From Candidatus Nanopelagicales bacterium (GTDB lineage Bacteria; Actinomycetota; Actinomycetes; S36-B12), in the NCBI GenBank assembly GCA_018402075.1, contig JAGYJP010000007.1, forward strand, positions 1 through 64,000: DNA of 64,000 nt, read 5' to 3'. The position numbers and the translations under genes were made by a program. Position 1 is the first letter of the stretch, and the number at the start of each line of letters is the position of its first letter. Shown here one piece after another: positions 36,393 to 45,699 of the stretch. The notes under the pieces were generated by a model that was not told the DNA's origin, ran no database searches, and saw only the letters and a program-made list of their open reading frames with translations.

Positions 36393-38905
36393 TAGGACAT
36401 GATCCGTTCGTTTGTTGGATCGAAGAGACCGGCGATACCCACGCGCTCAACAAGTACCGGGTAATGCTCGCCCAGATATTCGACCAAGAGTTCTGTGCCT
36501 TCCTTGGCATGCTCGGGTGGCAGATATGCCATCAGAATGTGCTTACCGACCGAGGAGCACTTCCCGCGCTGGTGGCAAAAGAACGGCGACCCTTTGCATC
36601 GGTGATTGGGGTGCCGTCCTTGGTCAGAATCGGTTCACCACCGAGCATGTAACGCTTCTCACCGGTGGAACTGGTGTGATCCACCACCGTCAATCCGCAC
36701 ATGTGGGCAACAACCGGGTCTTCGCGGTGCTTGAGGTGCGCAGCCTTACCCACAAAGTCAGCATCCTTGACCTTCTTCATGGCCATTCCAGCTTCCAACA
36801 CCGTGTACTCCGAGTCAAGTTCAGCACCGTAGGCACGGTAGCCCTTTCGAGGCGGCCCGTTGTGCCGTACACACCGATGCCCACGGGAATGAGTCCGAAT
36901 TCCTGGCCCGCGTCCCAGATCGCATCCCAGAGCTTTAGCCCCTGCTCGATCGGAATGTACAGCTCCCAGCCCAGGTCACCGACATAAGAAATTCGCGATG
37001 CCAAAACAAGTTGGGTGCCGATCTCAATGACCCTGCAGGTGCCGAAGGGAATCCTTCATGGGACATATCGGTGCTGGTCACTTTCTCCATGACCTTGCGC
37101 GCATTTGGTCCCCAAATACCGATCGTGGAATACGCGGATGTGAGATCTGTGATGGACGCGGTGCCGTTCTCCGGCAACAGATCACGGAACCACTTGAGAT
37201 CTGCCATGCCGTGGGCGCCACCGGTGACAACGCGGAATTGGTTTCACCAAGGCGCATGATCGTGAGATCAGATTGGTATCCGCCATTTGGCTTGAGCACT
37301 GGTGTGTAAACAACTTTGCCAATAGCAACATCCATTTGACGCAATGCGGCTTTTGGACAACATCAGTGCAGATGGTCCGGTGACGTCGAAAATTGCAAAT
37401 GCCGAGAGGTCAACAAGGCCGGCAGTTTCACGCATTTGCAGGTGCTCGGCATTAATGATCGGGGACCACCAACGTGATTCCCATTCAGATGTGCGCGGCA
37501 TGACAGCATCGCCGAATTTCTCCACCAGTGGTGCATTGGATTCGTACCAGAATGGACGCTCCCAGCCAACACCTTCGTAGAACACGGCGCCCAGTTCCTT
37601 CTCGCGTTCGTAGTAGGGCGAGAGACGCACATTGCGGTTACTTGCCCATTGCTCAGCCGGGTGCACAATTCCGTAGGTCTTGTTGAAACCTTCGGATGTG
37701 CGCGCGCGAATGTGGGTGCGAGTCTTGTGGTGATCATAGAAACGAGCCACATTGGACTGGTGTAGATCGATTTCGGGTTCACCGAGAACCATCCACTGCG
37801 CCAACATGCGTCCGACTCCCGGACCTTCCTTGATCCAGACGGCTGCTGCTGACCACAGACCTTTGACCTCTGGAGTTTCACCAAGGATCGGCATACCGTC
37901 AGGTGTCAGTGAGAGAAGACCATTAATGGCGTACTTCTGTCCCACACTTTCATTACCAATAATTTGCGGCATGATTTCATAGGCGTGCTCATCCTGGAGA
38001 TCAAAGTCCTTTTGGGTGAATGGCATTTCGGTCGGTGAGAGTGCCGCTTCAGCATTGGACGGAATTTCATCTACGTCATGCAGGATCGGACGGTGGGCAT
38101 ATGAACCAACTTCAAGGCCGGTGCCGTGCTGGCGCTCATACATATTGGTGTCCATGTCGCGCACGATCGGGTATTCAATGTCACCCTTGGCATCTGCGAA
38201 CTCAGGGACCGGACCAATATCTTTCATCTGGTGAACTGCAGGTGTTAATGGAATGTGGGCACCGGCCATGGCCGCGATCTTGGGGCTCCAGCAACCACAG
38301 GCAATCACCACCGTGTCCGTCTTGATTGTTCCCTTGTCGGTAACAACTGCGCTGACGCGACCATTGGTCACCTCAATGTCGAGAACCTCTGTATTCGCTG
38401 ACACGGTAAGTGCGTTGAGTGCCATTGCCTTCTCGCGCATGATTGTGCCTGCACGCAGCGAGTCCACGACGCCGACGCTTGGGGTGTAGAAGCCAGCGAG
38501 AATGATCGACTCGTCAATGAACGGAACGAGTTCTTTCACGCGAGCCGGCGTGATGATTTCGGTGTCTTCGACTTCATAAGACTTGGCAGATGCCATCCGA
38601 CGGTGCAATTCCTGCACACGCTCGGGTGTGCGGGCAACTTCAATGCCACCACACTCGGTGAACACACCCATTTCCCGGTATTGGCGCACACTGTCCGCGG
38701 TCAGTTGGGTGATTTCCTTGCCATGGTCAACGGGGAAAATAAAATTGGACGCGTGACCTGTTGAACCTCCTGGGTTGGGCAGTGGTCCCTTATCTACCTG
38801 AACAAGATCGCGCCAACCAAGATCGGCGAGGTGAAAGGCAACAGAGTTGCCCACAATTCCTGCTCCAATGATTACAGCCTTTGCGGAGCTAGGCAGATCA
38901 CTCAT
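36392..38905 (-). CDS. Dimethylglycine/sarcosine dehydrogenase-like flavoprotein with GcvT domain, frameshifted as read
   Basis: Corrected length about 837 aa, as expected for DMGDH/PDH-type enzymes. Intact from ATG 38905 to about 37351: FAD-binding VIIGAGIVGNSVAFHLADLG, GSTGHASNF with the candidate flavin-linking His, and the D-amino-acid-oxidase-like domain to the ALSPTEMPFTQKDFDLQDEH region. The C-terminal aminomethyltransferase (GcvT, THF-binding) half is split by breaks near 37351, 37235, 37045, 36846 and 36550. Segments read MRQMDVAIGKVVYTPVL, MADLKWFRDLLPENGTASIT, ASRISYVGDLGWELYIP, MLEAGMAMKKVKDADFVGKA and PVLVERVGIAGLFDPTNERI. First break is one extra A in an A-run; the other four are single lost bases. 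Predicted to oxidise dimethylglycine or sarcosine, passing CH2 to THF and electrons to the adjacent ETF. Start chosen for AAAGGGA just upstream. Confidence 0.85.
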
Positions 38906-38961
38906 GTGTTTCCCTTTCATGTGGCCTCGACCATCGAGGCTCTTGTTTTTCCAGCGGTGTG

Positions 38962-39597
38962 TTAAAAAGCTCGGGCTATTTCGGCTTCGAATTCAGTGAC
39001 ATGCTTGCTCATCACGTTGAAAGCACGATCCGAGTCTCCTTGAATAATTGCTTCTAGTAATTCTTTGTGCTCCAACACGGCTTGACGCAAGTGGCCAACT
39101 CGACCTAAACCGAGATTCCAAATTCTCAGCGAGTGGATGTAATACCGATCAAGGTCGTTCGCAAGGTACGCGTTTTGGGTTGCCCGGTAAATCAATTGGT
39201 GGATATGTGAATCCAAATCTATGAGAGCCCGCTCCTGTTCGCGCAGGTCCCCTCGTTCCAACTCCTCGAGTTGGGCCAACGCTCCCCGAAATTGGATGAG
39301 GTCTGCTTCACTGCGACGTTCGGCCGCCAAGCATGCTGCCAGGGGCTCAAGTTGGGCTCGCACCTCACTCATGGCTCTGAGGTTGCGGGGATCCACTCCG
39401 GCCACAAATGTTCCGCGACGGGGAAAGACGTCAATAAGGTGCTCCGCCGCGAGGGCACGAATGGCCTCACGGATGGGGGTACGCCCCACTCCAAGGATTT
39501 CCTGCAGGTCTGGCTCGGACAGACAGTCACCGGGGGCTAATTCCCCGGTACATATAAGTGTGCGCAAACCCGAATACGCCTCATCTGTCAAAGTCAC
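38962..39597 (-). CDS. GntR-family (FCD domain) transcriptional regulator
   Basis: 211 aa. Winged-helix N-terminus with LRTLICTGELAPGDCLSEPD and LGVGRTPIREAIRALAAEHL, then the all-helical FCD ligand domain (residues about 75-205) with a run of Glu and the metal-binding-like His in DSHIHQLIYRAT. It precedes the DMGDH-etfBA-fhs-fds genes by 57 bp on the same strand and probably controls them; ligand unknown, perhaps a betaine catabolite or amino acid. Confidence 0.9.
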   Translation of the reverse strand: MTLTDEAYSGLRTLICTGELAPGDCLSEPDLQEILGVGRTPIREAIRALAAEHLIDVFPRRGTFVAGVDPRNLRAMSEVRAQLEPLAACLAAERRSEADLIQFRGALAQLEELERGDLREQERALIDLDSHIHQLIYRATQNAYLANDLDRYYIHSLRIWNLGLGRVGHLRQAVLEHKELLEAIIQGDSDRAFNVMSKHVTEFEAEIARAF

Positions 39598-39604
39598 GGC
39601 ACAG

Positions 39605-39622
39605 ATATATCAGTAATATATG
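39605..39622. promoter_or_regulatory. AT-rich dyad upstream of the GntR gene
   Basis: ATATAT-CAGTA-ATATAT lies 8 bp upstream of the GntR start codon. The AT-rich repeat arms with a short spacer resemble operators of FCD-type GntR proteins, suggesting autoregulation. No convincing second copy was found near the methyltransferase operon. Confidence 0.4.
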
Positions 39623-39667
39623 AGTTTGCGCAAGGGGTTCGATGATTTTGATGCGAAGACGTTGGGA

Positions 39668-39896
39668 ATGATCACTTCAAGGGATACGCCTGAAGGCGTG
39701 TCCACACCCCCAGCAAGCTCGGTTCCCGCTCCACCTGGATCACTTACTGGTCTAGTGGATGAGCTGCTGGTCTAGTGGATGAGCTGCTCGTCTAGTGGTC
39801 GAGCGCGGCGTCGATATCGCACACATTCGGGCACTTTTGGCATTGACGCCAGCTGAACGGGTGGAGCATATGGTGCAGGTGGCCAACACCCTCTGA
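39668..39896 (+). pseudogene. Short broken ORF disrupted by tandem duplication
   Basis: The non-coding gap of 364 bp between the GntR and RACo-like genes (39598-39961) contains remnants of a small gene on the plus strand. The first part, ATG 39668 to a TAG at 39775, encodes 35 residues ending SLTGLVDELLV. The second part, 39798-39896, reads VERGVDIAHIRALLALTPAE and ends VANTL before TGA. Joining the two gives a plausible 65-residue peptide; a 20-bp tandem duplication with an in-frame TAG separates them. The second part recalls the N-terminus of some nucleotidyltransferase-type proteins but is too short to assign. No other gene is seen in this gap. Confidence 0.4.
39747..39803 (+). repeat. 20-bp tandem repeat, almost three copies
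   Basis: TCTAGTGGATGAGCTGCTGG at 39751-39770, again at 39771-39790 with one change near the end, and a partial third copy at 39791-39803. Period exactly 20 bp. It interrupts the short ORF described for this gap. Confidence 0.88.
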
Positions 39897-39961
39897 TCCA
39901 TTGCCGATCACGCTAAGCGTGCTCGGCAATGAAGTTCGATCCCGAGGCTAGTTCTGGGAAA

Positions 39962-41842
39962 TCACACTGGGAACGCAAGCTCCTCGACGAACCGGTCGTT
40001 GAAGTCGTCACGCTCAGAGAGTTCCACATAATGCACCAACTTGGTGAGGGAGCGGGCGCCATTGCGCTCTGATCCGGAGAGCAGCACCATTTTGGCTCCT
40101 TCACCAGCGACATTGCCCGCGCTGAGGATTCGCGTGGTCGAGATATCCGGGACCAGCCCAATTGCTTTGGCGCTTTTGGCAGAGAGGTAGCTGCCAAATG
40201 AGCCCGCGAGGAGTACCTGCTGCACATCTTTTTGTTCGATTCCATATTCCTCTAATAAAATCGCCCAACCGGTTGAGATTGCGGCTTTGGCAAATTGCAA
40301 TTCCCGGACATCACGTTGGGATAAGAAGATATTGCTTTCACCCTCTTGGCCTGATGTCAACATGAATACGCGTTCTTTCCCATGCATGATCAATCGATCC
40401 GCAAGGACCGGGCTGATTTCACACGCACGTTCATCGGAGACAAAGCGACCGGATTCATCAAGGAGACCCACTTTGACCAACTCGGCGACAGCATCCACCA
40501 AACCCGAACCACAAATACCCACTGCGGGTTTATCGTCAATTGTTCCTAATGTGACGCCATCGAGTTCGATTTTGACAACTTCAATGGCACCGGGTGCGGC
40601 GCGCATTCCGCACTTGATAGAAGCCGCTTCAAATGCTGGGCCAGCAGGTGCGGCGGTTGCGAGCAGTCTCTCTGAGTTGCCGAGAATCATTTCGCAGTTG
40701 GTACCCACGTCAATGAATAGGCGCACACGTTGATCACGATCCATGCCAGAGGCCAGTGCTCCCGCAACAATGTCACCGCCAACATAGGCACCTAAGGCCG
40801 GGAAAAGTGTTGCACGTGCCTGCGGATTCACCTTGAGGCCAAGTTCATGGGCTCGAACATCTGGGTATTCATCTGCCGCCAAAATAAATGGCGCAACACC
40901 TAATGGTTCAGGATCAATGCCGAGGGCAATTTGCACCATGGTCGCGTTACCGGCTACGGCAACTTGATATACATCTATTCGATCAACACCGGCTTCCTCG
41001 CACACTTCACCCGCAAGTTGATCGAGGGTTTCATGGGCCAGGCGCTGCAAATCAAAGAGTTTCTGCGGATCCAACATGGTGGCACTGATTCGGCTAATGA
41101 CATCTGCACCGAACTGCTGCTGCATGTTTAACATGGAAGCCACAGCCAAGGGCATTCCATTGGACAGATCTAACAGCGTGGCAACGACAGTAGTGGTACC
41201 AAGGTCAAATGCAATTCCATAAAGTTTGTCAGAGGTATCTCCCGGCTCCACCGCAATGAGAATGTCGTCTACAACTACAGCGGTGACTTCAAAATTCGCT
41301 TTTCGCAGGAGTGTCGGAAGGGTTCGAACAACCATGGGATCAACATTCGACGTCATATCGGTGATTCCATCAAGGACCCGGCGCAGATCAGGACGCTGAT
41401 CAACAAGATCGGGTTCGGCTAGTTGCAGGAATCTCTTGAGCAAAGTGGGCCGGTGAATCACTTGACGCCCCACACCAACCGTTGAAGCTTTAGGGCGCGT
41501 GGTGAGCTCAGGGACATTGACCTTCAGATTCGTGAACGCACATGCCTGGCAAGCCAAGCGCCAACCTTGCTCCAGTTCCTCTTCGGTGAATGCCCTGGCA
41601 TCAGCGGTGCCGTGCGGGATGTCGCCCGACATAATTTGCACTTTGCATTTACGGCAGGTGCCATGCCCACCGCAGGTTGAATCCACTGCAAGGGCATTCC
41701 AACTGGCAACATCGAAAACCGTCACGCCCAAAGGAACACGAGCGGTTTTCCCCGAAGGTTGAAACTCAATTTCAACCCGTGTCGGTTCCTCGGCGGTCGG
41801 CTGCCCCGGATGCGGAATAACCGGACCTTGAGCTAGTGACAT
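39962..41842 (-). CDS. Corrinoid activation protein (RACo/RamA-like, [2Fe-2S] plus ASKHA/DUF4445)
   Basis: 626 aa. N-terminal plant-type [2Fe-2S] ferredoxin domain with cysteines at 57, 63, 66 and 98 (STCGGHGTCRKCK and LACQAC). From about 215 an ASKHA ATPase domain with AFDLGTTTVVATLLDLSNG, FIDVGTNCEMILGN, GPAFEAASIKCGMRAAPGAI, GICGSGLVDAV and VLLAGSFGSYLSAKSA. This is the architecture of RACo and of Co(II) reactivators for corrinoid methyltransferases: ATP-driven reduction of inactive cob(II)alamin to Co(I). It closes the operon with the corrinoid protein and methyltransferase. Its presence is expected when the Co(I) form is oxidised by side reactions, which would be frequent with oxygen. 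Confidence 0.92.
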   Translation of the reverse strand: MSLAQGPVIPHPGQPTAEEPTRVEIEFQPSGKTARVPLGVTVFDVASWNALAVDSTCGGHGTCRKCKVQIMSGDIPHGTADARAFTEEELEQGWRLACQACAFTNLKVNVPELTTRPKASTVGVGRQVIHRPTLLKRFLQLAEPDLVDQRPDLRRVLDGITDMTSNVDPMVVRTLPTLLRKANFEVTAVVVDDILIAVEPGDTSDKLYGIAFDLGTTTVVATLLDLSNGMPLAVASMLNMQQQFGADVISRISATMLDPQKLFDLQRLAHETLDQLAGEVCEEAGVDRIDVYQVAVAGNATMVQIALGIDPEPLGVAPFILAADEYPDVRAHELGLKVNPQARATLFPALGAYVGGDIVAGALASGMDRDQRVRLFIDVGTNCEMILGNSERLLATAAPAGPAFEAASIKCGMRAAPGAIEVVKIELDGVTLGTIDDKPAVGICGSGLVDAVAELVKVGLLDESGRFVSDERACEISPVLADRLIMHGKERVFMLTSGQEGESNIFLSQRDVRELQFAKAAISTGWAILLEEYGIEQKDVQQVLLAGSFGSYLSAKSAKAIGLVPDISTTRILSAGNVAGEGAKMVLLSGSERNGARSLTKLVHYVELSERDDFNDRFVEELAFPV

Positions 41843-41866
41843 GGCCTGATCCTGCCCTACTTCCGG

Positions 41867-42721
41867 CTACTTGGCTTCTTTGGCGCGGTGCATGGCAATC
41901 CAATTCGCGCCCCATTCGTCATTGCCCATCATGAGATCGGCAGCCCGAACAGCCGCGACATTGCTCGCGGTTCGCGAATCCATGATTGCACTGGTCAATC
42001 CAGCTTTCATGGCCATGGGAAGGAAAACGGCGTTGAGGGTGTGGCGATCCGGCATGCCAAAGGAAACATTGGATGCGCCGAGGGTCATGTTCAAACCGAA
42101 TTCATCGCGGATCAACTCGATTGTCTTCAAAGTGCGAACAACCATCTGAGAATCGGCACCGATTGGCATGGCGAGTGGATCAATCACAATGTCTTCAATG
42201 GGGATTCCATATTTGCCGGTGGCCTGCTCAACAATGTAACGAACGAGTTCAAGTCGACGCTCGGGTTCTTCTGGGATTTCGAATTCATCGTTCGGAAGCG
42301 CAATGATCGCTGCACCATATTTCTTCACCAGCGGAAGAATCAATTCCATGCGTTCGTCTTCAGCGGTGATCGAGTTGACCAGGGCTTTTCCTTTGTAGGC
42401 GGCCAAGCCTGCTTCGAGAGCCTCCACCACAGATGAATCAATGCACAATGGGAGGTCCGTGAGTTCCTGAATCATGGTGACCGCTTTGCCAAGCATCTCG
42501 ACTTCGTCAATCATGGGAGCACCCATGTTGACATCCAACATGGTGGCGCCCATGGCAACCTGATCATGGACATCTTTCTCCACCGCACTCAAGTCACCCG
42601 CGCGCAACTGCTCCTGGAAAATCTTGCGACCAGTTGGGTTGATCCGTTCCCCAATAATGCAAAAGGGTTGATCGGCACCGATTGTGACTGTCTTGGTGGC
42701 AGAACTGACGATCGTATGCAT
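41867..42721 (-). CDS. Methyl-corrinoid : tetrahydrofolate methyltransferase (DHPS-like, MtgA/AcsE type)
   Basis: 284 aa TIM barrel of the pterin-binding superfamily. CIIGERINPTGRK near residue 22, MLDVNMGAPMIDE, the LCIDSSVVEALEAGLAAYKG segment, VIDPLAMPIGAD and LGASNVSFGMPDRHTLN are the signatures of MeTr/MtgA-type enzymes. It moves the methyl group between corrinoid protein and THF. In this context, methyl-Co(III) to THF giving 5-methyl-THF is the likely direction. TAATG overlap with metF. Confidence 0.93.
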   Translation of the reverse strand: MHTIVSSATKTVTIGADQPFCIIGERINPTGRKIFQEQLRAGDLSAVEKDVHDQVAMGATMLDVNMGAPMIDEVEMLGKAVTMIQELTDLPLCIDSSVVEALEAGLAAYKGKALVNSITAEDERMELILPLVKKYGAAIIALPNDEFEIPEEPERRLELVRYIVEQATGKYGIPIEDIVIDPLAMPIGADSQMVVRTLKTIELIRDEFGLNMTLGASNVSFGMPDRHTLNAVFLPMAMKAGLTSAIMDSRTASNVAAVRAADLMMGNDEWGANWIAMHRAKEAK

Positions 42722-43656
42722 TATGCGATTCCCTTTGCTAGTGACTGGTGAAGTGGGCCGATCTGTAAATCCGACACCAGACGCGCAACCGTGTCATCGT
42801 GACGGAAATCTGTAATGTGAATCCCCGCGACACCCGGCAATGAGAGTGCGTGCGCCGCTGACTCGCGAACCAATTGATACGACTCTTCTGCTGGATCTTC
42901 AGCATTAGCCACGCGATCAATTACGGCTTGGGGCACGTGGATGCCCGCAACTTTCTCGGTCATGAAACTCAGTGCGCGCGCAGCCTTGGTCAAAATGATG
43001 GTGGGAAGGATTGCGGCATCTCTTGCAGTGCCATTAGCCACAATGCCTGCCATAAACTCCTCGAGAAGTTCCGGCTGGTAACCAATCTGCAGTTGAAGGA
43101 ACTTTGCGCCTGCATCAACTTTCATGCGGGCGCGCTTAATGCGTGTTTGCATGGGTGGTGCAAACGGATTCTCGACTCCACCCACAAGAAGCTCTTTGGG
43201 GTCAGCGACTTTGCGGCCCGAAAGAAACTGACCCTGGGACAGTCCCGTGGCCACAGAAATCAACTGCGGTCCGTCCAGATCGAAAACACGGCGAGCTTCG
43301 GGTTCATCTCCGGCGGTGACATCGTCTCCGGTGAGCGCGCAAATTGTTGACACACCGTGCATGGAAGCTCCAACGATGTCAGCTTGCACCGCAAGACGAT
43401 TCTTATCGCGACACACCACTTGCATGATCACGTCAGCGCCCAAATTGTGAAGGGCAATCGCCACGGAAACATTGGATGAATACGCGTGCGCAGCAGGGTT
43501 GTCTGTCACATTCACGGCATCTACCAATGGACCGAGACGATCCCATTCCTGCTTCACTTTTTCTAAAGTCCCACCCGCAATGGATGGGAATTCTACGGTG
43601 GCAATTGGTCGATTCCGATTGCGTACAAGTTCGCGGAAAGTTTCACGATTTGTCAT
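42721..43656 (-). CDS. metF: Methylenetetrahydrofolate reductase (MetF)
   Basis: 311 aa flavin TIM barrel. Features: N-terminal IATVEFPSIAGG with the catalytic Glu, VNVTDNPAAHAYSSN, MQVVCRDKNRLAVQADI (FAD-binding) and GAKFLQLQIGYQPE. Normally reduces 5,10-methylene-THF to 5-methyl-THF; here probably oxidises methyl-THF, for which it may need the Cys-rich MTHFR-C-like partner encoded just upstream (4-bp ATGA overlap). Confidence 0.92.
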   Translation of the reverse strand: MTNRETFRELVRNRNRPIATVEFPSIAGGTLEKVKQEWDRLGPLVDAVNVTDNPAAHAYSSNVSVAIALHNLGADVIMQVVCRDKNRLAVQADIVGASMHGVSTICALTGDDVTAGDEPEARRVFDLDGPQLISVATGLSQGQFLSGRKVADPKELLVGGVENPFAPPMQTRIKRARMKVDAGAKFLQLQIGYQPELLEEFMAGIVANGTARDAAILPTIILTKAARALSFMTEKVAGIHVPQAVIDRVANAEDPAEESYQLVRESAAHALSLPGVAGIHITDFRHDDTVARLVSDLQIGPLHQSLAKGIA

Positions 43657-44051
43657 GAGTGATCCTCATTCGTTGGGTGGGAGACGCCGATCCAGCCGGC
43701 GGGTGTTTCGCGGTCTTTCCCACTGGCAAAGTTGATCCACGAGGATTCCCCTTGCAAAGCGTTGTTCACCGGTGGACGCATGTGACTGATTTCCTCGCGC
43801 CACGATTTTGGTAGACCAAGCATGGTGGCGGCCCGCTTATTTGCTTTGACCCAGATACATTGCATTTCCGGAATTACTTCGCAGTTCCCGTTCTCGCGCA
43901 CACCACCGCACGGTCCATTGCGCAAAGTTTTGGGACAGGTCATGGGGCAGGTCATTCCCGTTGAGTGCAGCACACATTGCCCACACATTTGGCAATCCCA
44001 AATGGGTTTCTTAATCGCGTGTTCCACCAGGGGAAGGAATTTGCCGGCCAC
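43653..44051 (-). CDS. Methylenetetrahydrofolate reductase C-terminal-type Cys-rich protein
   Basis: 132 aa from GTG 44051, 12 bp after the corrinoid-protein stop. Cys-rich block CQMCGQCVLHSTGMTCPMTCPK then CGGVRENGNCEV and MQCIWV is the MTHFR_C (pfam12225-type) pattern, believed to bind a metal or Fe-S cluster. In MetV-type enzymes of acetogens and in some aerobes the protein partners MetF for electron transfer. Here it precedes metF with an ATGA overlap. It supports a MetF/MetV-like complex with an electron acceptor other than NAD(P)H (inference). Confidence 0.85.
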   Translation of the reverse strand: MAGKFLPLVEHAIKKPIWDCQMCGQCVLHSTGMTCPMTCPKTLRNGPCGGVRENGNCEVIPEMQCIWVKANKRAATMLGLPKSWREEISHMRPPVNNALQGESSWINFASGKDRETPAGWIGVSHPTNEDHS

Positions 44052-44062
44052 AATTAACCCGA

Positions 44063-44719
44063 TTAACCCGCACGCTTTGCGGCAATGAGTTCCTTGGCGC
44101 GACGAACAGCGGTGGCGGCATCGGCTGCATAAGCATCGGCGCCACACACATCGGCGTATTCCTGAGTGACAGGTGCGCCACCCACCATGATGATCACCTT
44201 GTCGCGCAGACCTGCCTTTTCAATTGCGTTGATATTTGCTTTGAACATGGGCATGGTGGTGGTGAGGAATGCCGACATGCCAACAATGTCTGGATTGTGT
44301 TCTTCAATTGCGGCAATGAATTTTTCCGGTGGTACCTGCACGCCAATATCGATCACCTGGAAGCCCGCACCCTCAAGCATGATGTTCACCAGGTTTTTAC
44401 CAATATCGTGAACATCGCCTTTCACTGTTCCCATGAGGAATGTGCCAATACTCTCCACGCCCTTTGCCACGAGAAGCGGGCGCAATACATCGAGTGCGCC
44501 GGACATGGCCCGACCGGCAATAAGCATTTCAGGAACGAAGTAGTCACCGCGCTCGAAGCGAGCACCCACTTCTTCCAATGAAGGAATGAGTGCATCGAAC
44601 AGGATGGTCTCCGGTGTCATACCGATTTCCAAACCTTGGTTGGTCAACTCCAAAACTGCTGGAGCGTTGCCAATCATGGTTTCGTCATAAAGACCTTTGA
44701 GTACGTCGTCTGGTGTCAT
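44063..44719 (-). CDS. Methyltransferase cognate corrinoid protein (MttC/MtbC family)
   Basis: 218 aa. N-terminal helical cap (residues about 1-85, VGARFERGDYFVPEMLIAGRAM) and C-terminal Rossmann B12-binding domain with the base-off, His-on ligand motif GDVHDIGKN (His104), then VIDIGVQVPPEKFIAAI and VGGAPVTQEYADVCGADAYAADA. It carries the methyl group between the MttB-like enzyme and the THF methyltransferase. ATGA overlap with the IclR regulator, so it is translated with it. Confidence 0.95.
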   Translation of the reverse strand: MTPDDVLKGLYDETMIGNAPAVLELTNQGLEIGMTPETILFDALIPSLEEVGARFERGDYFVPEMLIAGRAMSGALDVLRPLLVAKGVESIGTFLMGTVKGDVHDIGKNLVNIMLEGAGFQVIDIGVQVPPEKFIAAIEEHNPDIVGMSAFLTTTMPMFKANINAIEKAGLRDKVIIMVGGAPVTQEYADVCGADAYAADAATAVRRAKELIAAKRAG

Positions 44720-45573
44720 GCGGCACCAACCCTTCTGCGAACCTGGGCGTCAACGGCCTCAGGTGAACTTTTTTTCCCGGAAATGGGGTTACTGTCGTGT
44801 GCATCTTGTTGTGCAATACCTGTAGCTGTACCGCTGAAGCCGAATTTCTCTGAGACTCGTGCGGTTTCTTCCAGTAGAAGCTGTGCGTATTGTTCGGTGA
44901 CCTCACGGGTCATGCGCATGGTGGGTCCTGAAATAGACATGGCACCAATCATGTTCCCCGACTCTCGAAATATTGGTGCCGCAATCGCGATCAGCCCAAT
45001 CTCGAGCTCGGAATCGGCAATCGCCCAACCACGTTCCCGGATGGTGACCAGTTGATTTTCCAGTTCGGCGCGGTTGGTGACCGACCGAGGTGTCAATCTG
45101 GTCAAACGCCCTTCGGGTAATTGGGCGCCATGGGCCAAGAAGGCTTTACCGAGGGCTGAGCAGTGCAGGGGCACTCGGGAGACTCCCCAATTCACGCCAC
45201 CCATATGGAAAGTGCAGTCGATTTGACTGATTTGTTCGACTTCATGGCCCAACAGGACAGCAAGGTTGATTGTTTCCCCCGTGAGATCGTTGAGTGTTTG
45301 CATGGCAGATTGGGAAAACTCCAGCAGTTCGTCATTGGGGGCATGTGCATAAGCGAATCTGGTCAAGCCTGCACCGGGACGGATCAGTCCTTGCGGGGTG
45401 CGGGAAATAAGGGACGAGGCCTCCAGACTGGAGAGCAGCCGGGACACGGTGCTTTTGGCCAGGCCGCTGGATTCCTGGAGTTCACTAAATGTCAAAGCGG
45501 TGGCCGACTCCATGACCTGGGTCAATAAACCCAATGCCCGATCTACGGCCTGGGTACCCGTGGGACTCGACAT
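44716..45573 (-). CDS. IclR-family transcriptional regulator
   Basis: 285 aa from ATG 45573, preceded by an almost perfect AGGAGGTGAGG ribosome site. Winged helix: AVDRALGLLTQVMESATALT and SGLAKSTVSRLLSSLEASS. Effector domain: VNWGVSRVPLHCSALGKAFL, RGWAIADSELEIGLIAIAAP and GAMSISGPTMRM. It is divergent from the mttB-like gene (210 bp between starts) and translationally coupled to the corrinoid protein gene, so it likely controls both arms of the demethylation system, perhaps sensing a betaine intermediate. Confidence 0.93.
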   Translation of the reverse strand: MSSPTGTQAVDRALGLLTQVMESATALTFSELQESSGLAKSTVSRLLSSLEASSLISRTPQGLIRPGAGLTRFAYAHAPNDELLEFSQSAMQTLNDLTGETINLAVLLGHEVEQISQIDCTFHMGGVNWGVSRVPLHCSALGKAFLAHGAQLPEGRLTRLTPRSVTNRAELENQLVTIRERGWAIADSELEIGLIAIAAPIFRESGNMIGAMSISGPTMRMTREVTEQYAQLLLEETARVSEKFGFSGTATGIAQQDAHDSNPISGKKSSPEAVDAQVRRRVGAA

Positions 45574-45699
45574 CCTCACCTCCTTGTTCACCGCCTAATC
45601 TCTACCTATACAGACATTTATATTTCCGAAGAAGTTTATAAAAAGCGTCCACAACTGATCCACATTGTGAAACAGTAGTTCCATAACGGAGTGTAGGTC

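Noticed and set aside
34692..37356. Programmed frameshifting in DMGDH and ETF genes
   Set aside because: At least 14 sites in three genes with both insertions and losses and no shared slippery motif; indel errors or decay explain them better.
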